Shown one piece after another: positions 1-4,832 of a DNA stretch of 7,547 bases. The stretch's first letter is position 1; every line of letters begins with the position of its first letter. The DNA is from Flammeovirgaceae bacterium (GTDB lineage Bacteria > Bacteroidota > Bacteroidia > Cytophagales > Cyclobacteriaceae): the NCBI GenBank assembly GCA_003228395.1, contig QIDJ01000177.1, positions 1 through 7,547 on the forward strand, in the 5' to 3' direction. The translations under genes were made by a program, and so were the position numbers. Below the pieces are notes generated by a model. The model did no database searches, was not told where the DNA came from, and saw only the letters and a list, made by a program, of their open reading frames with translations.

Positions 1-1235
1 CCACTTATATTCACATCTGAAGGGAATTCGGAAATAATGTCCCAGGTATCGGTAGCCGTATCATACCTTCTTACATGTTGGCCTTCGGTGATAAAATAAG
101 GGATATTCTCAAATACAAAGTGAGGATAATCGCTACTGATATTCAACCCAAAAGGCAATTCTCCCTGTATGGTCCATTGGTCAGAAGTCTCATTGTACTT
201 GTAAATCGTTGTTGCAGGTATTGCGTCCGTATGGTATCCTCCTGCCACATAGAGGACGCCATCAATTTCAAACGAAACGCTTTTATACATCTGAAAAGGC
301 AGGTTGGTTTTTTGCTGAAATTCCCCGGAGCTATATTTCCAGAAGGCATTGTTAAGAGTAAAAGTGTTTCCTCTTACAATAGAAGCCCCTGTGCCCCAAA
401 AACCGTTGCTGAAAAAAGGGCTTCTCGTTGGCGGACCGGGATAAGATAATTCCGACCATGTCAAGCTTGTCAGATCAAGCTTCCATATTTTTTCATTTAA
501 TTGAAAATGAGTGTCCCTGCCTAATCCAAAAATAAACTGGTCACCGTCCCTGAAATACATGGTTTCGGCAAGCTGCAGATCATTGATAAAAAAACCCTCA
601 CTTTGCCATGTGCCGAAAATGTATTCAAACATTTGTTGCGACTGGATGGTTTGCCCCTGTACAACCAGTTTTACCGGCACTTTAAAACTATCCCCGATTT
701 CGGGCAGTTTCACGGTTAGCTCCGACTCAAACCGGATTTCTGTTACTTCTGCTTCATTTTCACCAAAAAATACCTTTGTATCATGGGTGAGGTTGCTGCC
801 GCGGATAATTATTTTCTGCCCTTTTGTACCGGTTTTTGGGCTGAAGTCAACAATCGCCGGGGAGAGGGTCTGAAAGGATTTTACACTACCAAATATTGTT
901 TCGCCGCCGGAAGAAACAAATGATTTAAAAACATAATCCGATTGTAAAACAAGGTCGCTGGTTTCTCCGATAAATCTGCCCGGAGCGGATTTGGGGCCAA
1001 GGCTGACAATAACAGGCGAGCTGAAAGTTTCATCACCGGCGATGAAAAAACCATGATCATCAATGGGTTTTCCAATACTCAGTATCCTGCCGGTTACCCT
1101 TACTTTTTCCGCACTTACGTAAATAACATCTTCCGTAACAACTAAGGTATCCGAAAAGTCTTCCTCATTGCATGAAGTAAAAATTGTAAGCCAAAGAGCA
1201 TGTAATAGGAAGAAATAAAAACCCGCTTTGCCCAT
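1..1235 (-). CDS. Surface lipoprotein with IPT/TIG domain and kelch-like repeats (3' end outside window)
   Basis: The minus-strand frame is open from an ATG at 1235 to the left edge, giving 411 residues without a stop, so the gene is partial. A hydrophobic leader (about residues 5-20) ends in FTSC, with lipidation expected at Cys22. The following NEED is acidic, as in the Bacteroidota signal that sends lipoproteins to the cell surface. Residues about 30-122 look like a fibronectin-III-type beta domain (VRVTGRILSIGKPIDDHGFF). Residues about 127-205 are an IPT/TIG domain (AIVDFSPKTGTKGQKIIIRG, then VFFGENEAEV). From about 210 onward come kelch-like beta-propeller blades: VLYVAGGYHTD near 327-336, IYKYNETSDQWT near 344-355 and RRYDTATDTW near 389-398. 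Such proteins are usually surface-anchored binding proteins; no enzymatic residues are visible and the ligand is unknown. A 296-bp gap separates it from the next minus-strand gene. Domain calls are by eye and the boundaries approximate. Confidence 0.85.
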   Translation of the reverse strand, partial: MGKAGFYFFLLHALWLTIFTSCNEEDFSDTLVVTEDVIYVSAEKVRVTGRILSIGKPIDDHGFFIAGDETFSSPVIVSLGPKSAPGRFIGETSDLVLQSDYVFKSFVSSGGETIFGSVKSFQTLSPAIVDFSPKTGTKGQKIIIRGSNLTHDTKVFFGENEAEVTEIRFESELTVKLPEIGDSFKVPVKLVVQGQTIQSQQMFEYIFGTWQSEGFFINDLQLAETMYFRDGDQFIFGLGRDTHFQLNEKIWKLDLTSLTWSELSYPGPPTRSPFFSNGFWGTGASIVRGNTFTLNNAFWKYSSGEFQQKTNLPFQMYKSVSFEIDGVLYVAGGYHTDAIPATTIYKYNETSDQWTIQGELPFGLNISSDYPHFVFENIPYFITEGQHVRRYDTATDTWDIISEFPSDVNIS

Positions 1236-1531
1236 TTTTCAGTTAATACCAGTATTTGACTTTTAAAATCTTATCCAACTTTGCAATTTCACGCCGTTTT
1301 TAGATTTTGATAGTATTTAAATAGTAATACTGCCCGGTTATTTCTAAAAACAGGTTTCAGTAGAATTCATGATCAATAAGGCCGCAAAAATACATACATA
1401 CGCTACAATCTGCTATCAGATATACATGAGCGGCGTTTATTCGTTCTAAATTGAGGTTGGATTGCAAATATAAGGTTTAATGTTAACAACGAAATATGAA
1501 TTAAAGGGGAGATATAACAGGGAAAGGTATT
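1236..1531. other. Intergenic region between two minus-strand genes
   Basis: AT-rich stretch with no supportable gene on either strand. It holds two candidate minus-strand -7 boxes (1465-1472 and 1385-1392) and one small inverted repeat, ATCTG-CTAT-CAGAT at 1408-1421, lying between them. No hairpin followed by a T-run is visible after the barrel gene that ends at 1532, so read-through into the lipoprotein gene cannot be excluded. Confidence 0.5.
1465..1472 (-). promoter_or_regulatory. Candidate Bacteroidota -7 promoter box for the kelch/IPT lipoprotein gene
   Basis: On the minus strand the bases read TATATTTG, an exact match to the TAnnTTTG -7 consensus of Bacteroidota. The -33 region is weak: TTTC lies at 1494-1491 with an 18-bp spacer, and a TTG at 1489-1487 is too close. 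A second exact match, TATTTTTG, is at 1392-1385 with no good -33 partner. Use of the first would give an untranslated leader of more than 200 nt before the ATG at 1235. Confidence 0.4.
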
Positions 1532-2083
1532 CTACCATACCCAGACAATAAAATAAACTTCAAATGTGTATGTGATTACATTCGTATCTGCTTTCTCGAA
1601 TCCGGATAATCCGTAATCAAATCGCGCACCGAAACTGGATATCTCGAATAGATAAAACTCAAGTCCCAGATTGGCAACCACGTTTACTGATTTATAATCG
1701 GCAGTTTCCTTCCCCTGGGTTCCGGCCAGAAATCCCGCTTGCATTCCAACATGCATATTGAAGTTTTCAGAAAAGTCAAAACCGAATATTACAGGTACAT
1801 TGATAAACTCAAGTGGCTGGTTTATGTTTCCTTCCCTGGAATAGTTTATTTCAGGTTGCACAAACCAGCCCAGGTCTCCAAGATATCTTTTGCCGGCAAT
1901 TCCAACCTGGTAACTGAATTTAAAATCAGGTGTTCTTCGGAACCCTGAGAAGTTTAGCCCGGCTTTAAGCCCGTAATGGTTTTTTATCTGCTGAGCCTGG
2001 CTATTTATTACGTAAAATGGAGACAGCAGGAATAATAAAAGAAATACAATCAGGAATTTTTTATATGTATGATCATTAGCCAT
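1532..2083 (-). CDS. PorT-like outer-membrane beta-barrel protein
   Basis: The preferred start is the ATG at 2083 (183 codons). The frame extends upstream to a TTG at 2119, but that start would put a 12-residue polar stretch before the signal peptide. The signal peptide runs KKFLIVFLLLFLL and ends near NSQAQQ, with cleavage probably after SQA. The mature part alternates hydrophobic and polar residues with turns rich in G, N and D (HYGLKAGLNFSGF, FVQPEINYSREG, FNMHVGMQAGFLAG, FGARFDYGLSGF). The chain ends in VYFIVWVW, an aromatic C-terminus as expected for assembly by the Bam machinery. This is the pattern of the PorT/OMP_b-brl_2 family. These 8-stranded barrels are common in Bacteroidota; PorT itself serves type IX secretion, but nothing here ties this copy to that pathway. 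No Shine-Dalgarno or clear promoter is visible. Confidence 0.75.
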   Translation of the reverse strand: MANDHTYKKFLIVFLLLFLLSPFYVINSQAQQIKNHYGLKAGLNFSGFRRTPDFKFSYQVGIAGKRYLGDLGWFVQPEINYSREGNINQPLEFINVPVIFGFDFSENFNMHVGMQAGFLAGTQGKETADYKSVNVVANLGLEFYLFEISSFGARFDYGLSGFEKADTNVITYTFEVYFIVWVW

Positions 2084-2209
2084 TTTGCTAAAATAGTTAT
2101 AAATCGATTTAACCGGCAAACAGGAGGCAGCTACGAGAACCTTTATGCCGTATTTTCCCTGGTGTAAACGAAGGCAGCAAAATGTACATCAAAATTGTTT
2201 AATAATCAT

Positions 2210-2217
2210 TAGTTTTG
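2210..2217 (+). promoter_or_regulatory. Candidate -7 promoter box for the tRNA-Pro transcript
   Basis: TAGTTTTG matches TAnnTTTG exactly and sits 10 bases before the tRNA-Pro-like fragment at 2228. No such box is seen between 2320 and the intact tRNA-Pro at 2361, so this is the best candidate for driving that tRNA, with a leader of about 135 nt. No good -33 element is present. Confidence 0.45.
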
Positions 2218-2227
2218 CAAAAAATCA

Positions 2228-2317
2228 GGATGTAGCGCCTGCGTTCGTGATAGCACGCTATCAGGACTTCGGACGGGCAGGCAGTCCGGCGTGCCGGACG
2301 AAGCTTTTCCGTGCTTC
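2228..2317. repeat. Cluster of palindromes with a tRNA-Pro-like 5' fragment
   Basis: The first 11 bases, GGATGTAGCGC (2228-2238), equal bases 2363-2373 inside the acceptor and D-arm of the intact tRNA-Pro downstream. A palindromic block follows: inverted ends GCCTGC (2237-2242) and GCAGGC (2277-2282), with a 7-bp hairpin TGATAGC-AC-GCTATCA (2248-2263) inside. Next is AGTCCGG (2283-2289), again as in the tRNA D-loop (2374-2380). Then come a 7-bp palindrome GTCCGGC-GT-GCCGGAC (2284-2299) and a stem GAAGC/GCTTC (2300-2304 with 2313-2317). The simplest reading is a palindromic element inserted in, or beside, a partial duplicate of the tRNA-Pro 5' end. The tRNA homology is short, so this reading is moderate. 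No T-run follows, so it is not a terminator. Confidence 0.6.
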
Positions 2318-2360
2318 AGTAATAGAATTGGAGTTAATTACATAATGGTACTAATTAATT

Positions 2361-2434
2361 CGGGATGTAGCGCAGTCCGGTAGCGCACGTCGTTCGGGAC
2401 GACGGGGTCGCTGGTTCGAATCCAGTCATCCCGA
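2361..2434 (+). tRNA. tRNA-Pro (anticodon CGG)
   Basis: A full cloverleaf can be drawn. Acceptor CGGGATG (2361-2367) pairs with CATCCCG (2427-2433), discriminator A2434. D-stem GCGC/GCGC surrounds loop AGTCCGGTA. Anticodon stem CGTCG/CGACG carries loop TTCGGGA with anticodon CGG at 2395-2397, decoding CCG. The variable loop is GGGTC. T-stem GCTGG/CCAGT has one G-T wobble around TTCGAAT. CCA is not encoded, so it must be added enzymatically. The gene is flanked on both sides by palindromes; the nearest promoter-like box is about 145 bp upstream. Confidence 0.96.
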
Positions 2435-2439
2435 CTTTA

Positions 2440-2507
2440 TTCACCGAAGTTCAGCAAGAACGCAGGTGAACTTCGCCCACCGTAGCTCTTATAGAGTGCA
2501 GGTGGGC
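2440..2507. repeat. Pair of related hairpin repeats directly after tRNA-Pro
   Basis: Two adjacent imperfect palindromes share one design. Hairpin A (2440-2470): outer stem TTCACC/GGTGAA, inner stem GTTC/GAAC, loop AGCAA, internal loop GAA opposite GCA. Hairpin B (2475-2507): outer stem GCCCACC/GGTGGGC, inner stem GCTCT/AGAGT, loop TAT, internal loop GTA opposite GCA. Aligned without gaps, 2444-2471 and 2480-2507 agree at 18 of 28 positions. Several differences fall in the stems as paired changes, while the CACC/GGTG core and the GCA side of the internal loop stay fixed. This looks like two copies of one palindromic repeat family or RNA motif. Confidence 0.65.
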
Positions 2508-2517
2508 ATTTATTTTT
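2475..2517 (+). terminator. Probable terminator after tRNA-Pro
   Basis: Hairpin B (7-bp GC-rich outer stem GCCCACC/GGTGGGC with a further inner stem) is followed at once by ATTTATTTTT (2508-2517). The strong stem plus T-rich tail fits intrinsic termination of the tRNA-Pro transcript. It may be a repeat that has been put to this use. Confidence 0.5.
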
Positions 2518-2550
2518 ACTACTGATTTAAATTAGTTTGGAGTGGGCTAC

Positions 2551-2638
2551 GTCGGGCAAACCCGACTTCGTTTCACTTTGGCATACAAGCCTGGCAATAA
2601 TAATAAAGCACGAAGCGGTTTACTTTATGCCTGGGCAT
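2551..2638. repeat. Intergenic palindromic repeats, copy R1
   Basis: A run of small inverted repeats: GTCGGG-CAAA-CCCGAC (2551-2566); CTTCGT (2566-2571) with ACGAAG (2610-2615); ATAAAG (2603-2608) with CTTTAT (2623-2628); and ATGCC-TG-GGCAT (2627-2638). Inside lies R1 (2572-2594), which matches R2 at 2690-2712 at 19 of 23 positions; the shared core includes ACAAGCC. No gene is supported here: a plus-strand open frame covering 2542-2826 has no signal or family character and runs antisense to the abrB-like gene. Confidence 0.55.
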
Positions 2639-2680
2639 ATTATACCATCAAAATCTATTCCGGTTTCCAGTCTTTGACCA

Positions 2681-2712
2681 TGCCTGCATTTCATTTCGGC
2701 AGACAAGCCAGG
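2681..2712. repeat. Palindromic repeat copy R2 placed in the 3' end of the abrB-like gene
   Basis: R2 is the second copy of the 23-bp repeat seen at 2572-2594. Bases 2681-2710 look like a 30-bp gain within the coding end of the minus-strand gene: removing them restores GLLVKDWKPE as the C-terminus. The gain is bracketed by CCA at 2678-2680 and 2708-2710, as a 3-bp target duplication would be. It carries an imperfect inverted repeat, TGCCTG against CAGACA (5 of 6 pairs). Thirty bases keep the reading frame, but a TGA inside the element (2693-2691) stops translation. Confidence 0.6.
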
Positions 2713-2867
2713 AGTCCATCCCCGTATTTCTTTACTACAAGTTTCTGTTTAACCCTCCATTTCAGTTCACGAATAATTTCTATCGGCAAACTGACAATGT
2801 ATGTACTGCCCCCGGCTGTTTTCTGAAGGCTGCGTATGTGCCTGTCTTCAAATTTTCTGCGTCCCAT
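2691..2867 (-). CDS. Small AbrB/SpoVT-type DNA-binding protein, C-terminus altered by a repeat
   Basis: An ATG at 2867 opens a 58-residue frame ending in TGA at 2691, too short for many gene finders. The protein is basic and has the swapped-hairpin AbrB pattern: RSLQKTAGGSTYIVSLPIEI (residues 12-31), then RELKWRVKQKLVVKKYGDGLL (33-53). The GGSTYxVSLP core, followed by an RELxW helix and a KLVVKKYGDGLL strand, resembles AbrB-domain regulators and MazE-like antitoxins. After residue 53 the expected strand is lost: ACLPK and stop replace it. The usual ending VKDWKPE is still encoded in the same frame further on, with a TAG at 2657-2655, so the ancestral gene was probably 2655-2867 (60 residues). 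The core may still fold and bind DNA. No toxin gene is adjacent. A 36-bp palindrome begins one base upstream of the ATG and is a likely operator. Confidence 0.7.
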   Translation of the reverse strand: MGRRKFEDRHIRSLQKTAGGSTYIVSLPIEIIRELKWRVKQKLVVKKYGDGLLACLPK

Positions 2868-2868
2868 T

Positions 2869-2904
2869 AACTATATAATTAATTATATAATTAATTATAT
2901 AGTT
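2869..2904. promoter_or_regulatory. Perfect 36-bp AT-rich palindrome, candidate operator of the abrB-like gene
   Basis: The 36 bases equal their own reverse complement and contain C or G only at 2871 and 2902. Internally the sequence is a 12-bp tandem repeat (TATATAATTAAT, two copies and a half-copy) built of overlapping palindromes. It lies one base upstream of the ATG at 2867. AbrB-type proteins often bind such symmetrical AT-rich sites and repress their own genes, so autoregulation is a fair inference. It could also influence the plus-strand promoter at 3019, though it lies over 100 bp away. Confidence 0.55.
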
Positions 2905-2938
2905 TTAAAAAGGAAAAACAACCATCCCGGTGGATGGT
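2905..2938 (-). terminator. Hairpin with T-rich tail on the minus strand, possible attenuator
   Basis: A perfect 7-bp stem, ACCATCC/GGATGGT (2921-2927 with 2932-2938), has a 4-base loop. Read on the minus strand it is followed by TGTTTTTCCTTTTT, like an intrinsic terminator, and would lie in a leader of the abrB-like gene. No minus-strand gene lies just upstream to be terminated, so leader attenuation, shielding from antisense transcription, or no function are all possible. Confidence 0.35.
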
Positions 2939-3018
2939 GTAAAATCTAAAGTGCTTATTTTTTTTATAATGGGCCAGGTACAGATCATATATTTTATCTG
3001 AAATTCAAACAGATGTTG

Positions 3019-3026
3019 TACTTTTG
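3019..3026 (+). promoter_or_regulatory. Candidate promoter of the DUF4136-barrel operon
   Basis: TACTTTTG matches TAnnTTTG. Initiation near 3033 would leave a leader of about 30 nt before the ATG at 3065. The -33 region is T-rich but lacks TTG. An inverted repeat, ATCTG/CAGAT (9-base spacer, around 2997-3015), overlaps the promoter spacer and could be an operator; the same arms occur at 1408-1421. Confidence 0.5.
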
Positions 3027-3064
3027 CGGCTTGTAAAAATGGAAATGAGGAACAAAAAATAGAC

Positions 3065-3727
3065 ATGTACAGGAAATTTATTTTATCATTGGGTTTAGCA
3101 GGATTATTTAGTTTTATGGGTGGCTGTTATCCGTATCCTGAAACCAATTTGGCCAAATCGGACCTGGATATTGTGATCACAAACTACAATGGCGAAGTGG
3201 ATTTCACCCAGTATAAGACCTACGTGCTGTATGATAGTGTTGCGCTCATCATTGATAAGGATGAAGGCGCCGGCAGCGATGACACGTTTTATACGAATGG
3301 TTTTGATCAGCTCATTCTGGCCGAAATTGAAAAACAGATGGATGCGCTCGGCTACATCCGGAAAAATGCCGATGCATTTCCGGACCTGGGCGTAGCCGCA
3401 ACGGCTTTTCGGATAGAAAATGTGGAAATAACTTCAATTCCCGGTTGGTGGTGGGGCTTCCCCGGGTATGGCTGGTGGGGTCCCGGTTATACTCCCGGTT
3501 ATAACCCCGGAGACTGGTACAGCACATTTTATACGTATCAACAAGGAACGATCGTGATCGATATGGAAGATATGCAGAAAGCGCAAACTGATACAGCACT
3601 GGTTTGGAATGTAGCAATTAATGGCCTGGTTGATGAAAACACCCAAGTGACGTCCCAGCGGATCAGCGCTGCGGTTGAAAGCGCTTTTAAACAATCAAGA
3701 AATTTTTATCCCCGTGAAACTGAATAA
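3065..3727 (+). CDS. DUF4136-family lipoprotein
   Basis: 220 codons from an ATG. The signal sequence MYRKFILSLGLAGLFSFMGG is followed by Cys21, a good lipobox (FMGGC), so the protein should be a lipoprotein; the next residues (YPYPE) are weakly acidic. The body fits DUF4136: DLDIVITNYNGEVDFTQYKT near residues 33-52, a helix QLILAEIEKQMDALGY near 82-97, FPDLGV near 105-110, and a late GTIVIDMEDMQKAQTDTALV near 161-180 followed by WNVAINGLVDE. A glycine/tryptophan/tyrosine-rich insert around 127-150 (WWWGFPGYGWWGPGY) is a common variable loop in this family. The biochemical role of DUF4136 is unknown. It is the first gene of a unit with the barrel gene one base downstream, so the two products may act together at the outer membrane. 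Confidence 0.85.
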   Translation: MYRKFILSLGLAGLFSFMGGCYPYPETNLAKSDLDIVITNYNGEVDFTQYKTYVLYDSVALIIDKDEGAGSDDTFYTNGFDQLILAEIEKQMDALGYIRKNADAFPDLGVAATAFRIENVEITSIPGWWWGFPGYGWWGPGYTPGYNPGDWYSTFYTYQQGTIVIDMEDMQKAQTDTALVWNVAINGLVDENTQVTSQRISAAVESAFKQSRNFYPRETE

Positions 3728-3728
3728 A

Positions 3729-4340
3729 ATGATGAGAAGAAGTCACTTAACCTTGTTGATGGTTATCATGCTCATGGCCGGCGCCGGCAAACAAGCCATG
3801 GCACAGGAGTCCATTTGGGCATTTAATTATAATCCGGCATCTCCTGGAGGAGATCTCAGGGATTACACTAATGCCACCAGTTGGAGAGGCTGGAGTTTTG
3901 AGGGGAGAAGGTTTATGACCGACGATGTATCGCTGGGCGTGTATATTGGTTATAACGGATTCTTTGAAGAGAAACCCCGGTCATTGTATGATATCAATAA
4001 CACGACAATAAATGCAAAGTCCTGGAGATATGTGTACACACTTCCGGTCCTGGTTACCACACATTATTACATTGGAGAAGGGTGGATTAAACCCTTTATT
4101 GGAATCGGGGTTGGTATTTATTATATAGAACAGGAGTTGCAATTCAGCACATTCCGGCTTGATGAAAAAAACTGGAAATTGGGTTTTGCTCCGGAAGCAG
4201 GTGTATTTATTCCGTTTGGCGTAATGGCCAACGTAGGGGTATTGTTAAGTGCAAAATACAACCTGGTAGTTTACAATGTGCAGAATATTGATAACCTGTA
4301 TTACCTGAATTACAGCCTGGGTATCGCTTTTAAGTATTAA
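3729..4340 (+). CDS. Outer-membrane beta-barrel protein, second gene of the DUF4136 unit
   Basis: The frame opens upstream inside the previous gene, but the ATG at 3729, one base after the previous stop (TAA 3725-3727), gives a standard signal peptide: MMRRSHLTLLMVIMLMAGAG, then KQAMA with cleavage before QES. A second ATG at 3732 is equally usable. The mature chain of about 178 residues has the alternating pattern of a small barrel: VSLGVYIGYNGFFEE, YTLPVLVTTHYYIG, IKPFIGIGVGIYYIEQEL, KLGFAPEAGVFIPFG, YYLNYSLGIAFKY. The final Tyr is an aromatic C-terminal residue as used for barrel insertion. It is best placed with OMP_b-brl-type proteins (OmpA/OmpW-like 8-stranded barrels). The tight spacing implies translational coupling with the lipoprotein gene. 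A strong terminator follows 30 bp after the stop. Function is unknown. Confidence 0.8.
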   Translation: MMRRSHLTLLMVIMLMAGAGKQAMAQESIWAFNYNPASPGGDLRDYTNATSWRGWSFEGRRFMTDDVSLGVYIGYNGFFEEKPRSLYDINNTTINAKSWRYVYTLPVLVTTHYYIGEGWIKPFIGIGVGIYYIEQELQFSTFRLDEKNWKLGFAPEAGVFIPFGVMANVGVLLSAKYNLVVYNVQNIDNLYYLNYSLGIAFKY

Positions 4341-4369
4341 CAACGCATTTATAAACAGAATAGATTTTT

Positions 4370-4400
4370 AGGCGCTCATATTGTTATGGGGCCTTTTTTT
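4370..4400 (+). terminator. Rho-independent terminator of the DUF4136-barrel unit
   Basis: Stem AGGC-G-CTCATA (4370-4380, G4374 bulged) pairs with TATGGGGCCT (4385-4394) around loop TTGT, giving about ten pairs including one G-T. Seven T (4394-4400) follow directly. It closes the unit begun at 3019. Confidence 0.85.
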
Positions 4401-4454
4401 ATTCTGATTTTACTTAGATTCGGGCGTATTTAATTACCTAAGACTTCAAGGCCC

Positions 4455-4832
4455 ATGCGAAATGGGATGCTTTTGCTGGTTACCATATGGTTTCTATTTA
4501 TAGTTACACCGGTTTGCTTTGCTCAAAGTGAAACCGGAAAATGCAGGTCTGGGGTAAACGGTATTACCATTCCTTTTGTCATTTATAATATCAATAAGGG
4601 CAAAGCGCAAATTACCGGTGTGAAGGGGACATTTAAATACAATGCAGGAGTACTGATCCAGGATTACCCTGACGGTTACTTTGAAGCGGGTGTTCTGTTT
4701 AATAATTTATTAAGTTTAAATCTCTATAAATACTTCTATTTGAATCTGGGTATAGGCGTTTATTATGGTATGGGCCGCTACGTAAAGGACAATCCGTTTG
4801 TAGTGCGGCTTACGTATGATATAAAATCTTAA
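4455..4832 (+). CDS. Small secreted barrel-like protein, possibly a shortened relic
   Basis: 125 codons from an ATG. A clear signal peptide (MRNGMLLLVTIWFLFIVTPV then CFA, cleavage before QSE) starts the protein. The mature part of about 102 residues has only four or five amphipathic strands: GTFKYNAGVLIQDY, GYFEAGVLFNNLLSL, YKYFYLNLGIGVYYGMGRY, FVVRLTYDIKS. Such a C-terminal set resembles the last strands of larger Bacteroidota outer-membrane barrels, but it is too short for a full 8-stranded barrel. It may be the remnant of a larger gene that kept its signal peptide, or part of an oligomeric barrel. No family is recognised. It follows a terminator by 54 bp with no obvious promoter box. Its stop codon shares the bases TTAA (4829-4832) with the stop of the convergent neighbour. 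Confidence 0.6.
   Translation: MRNGMLLLVTIWFLFIVTPVCFAQSETGKCRSGVNGITIPFVIYNINKGKAQITGVKGTFKYNAGVLIQDYPDGYFEAGVLFNNLLSLNLYKYFYLNLGIGVYYGMGRYVKDNPFVVRLTYDIKS

Noticed and set aside
75..873. Plus-strand open frames opposite the left-edge lipoprotein
   Set aside because: The minus strand has one continuous 411-codon frame with clear IPT and kelch-like character; these are antisense shadows.
2361..2434. Integrative element attachment at tRNA-Pro
   Set aside because: The 11-bp direct repeat at 2228 matches the 5' end of the tRNA rather than the 3' end, and there is no integrase gene in the window.
2211..2507. CRISPR array
   Set aside because: The repeats are palindromes of differing sequence and spacing, with no regular repeat-spacer series and no cas gene.
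2542..2826. 94-residue plus-strand open frame across the repeats and the abrB-like gene
   Set aside because: Composition is not protein-like, it spans intergenic palindromes, and the opposite strand carries a recognisable AbrB-type sequence.
2691..2867. Toxin-antitoxin module with the AbrB-type protein as antitoxin
   Set aside because: No toxin-like frame lies on either side on the same strand, and the neighbours are repeats and a divergent lipoprotein operon.
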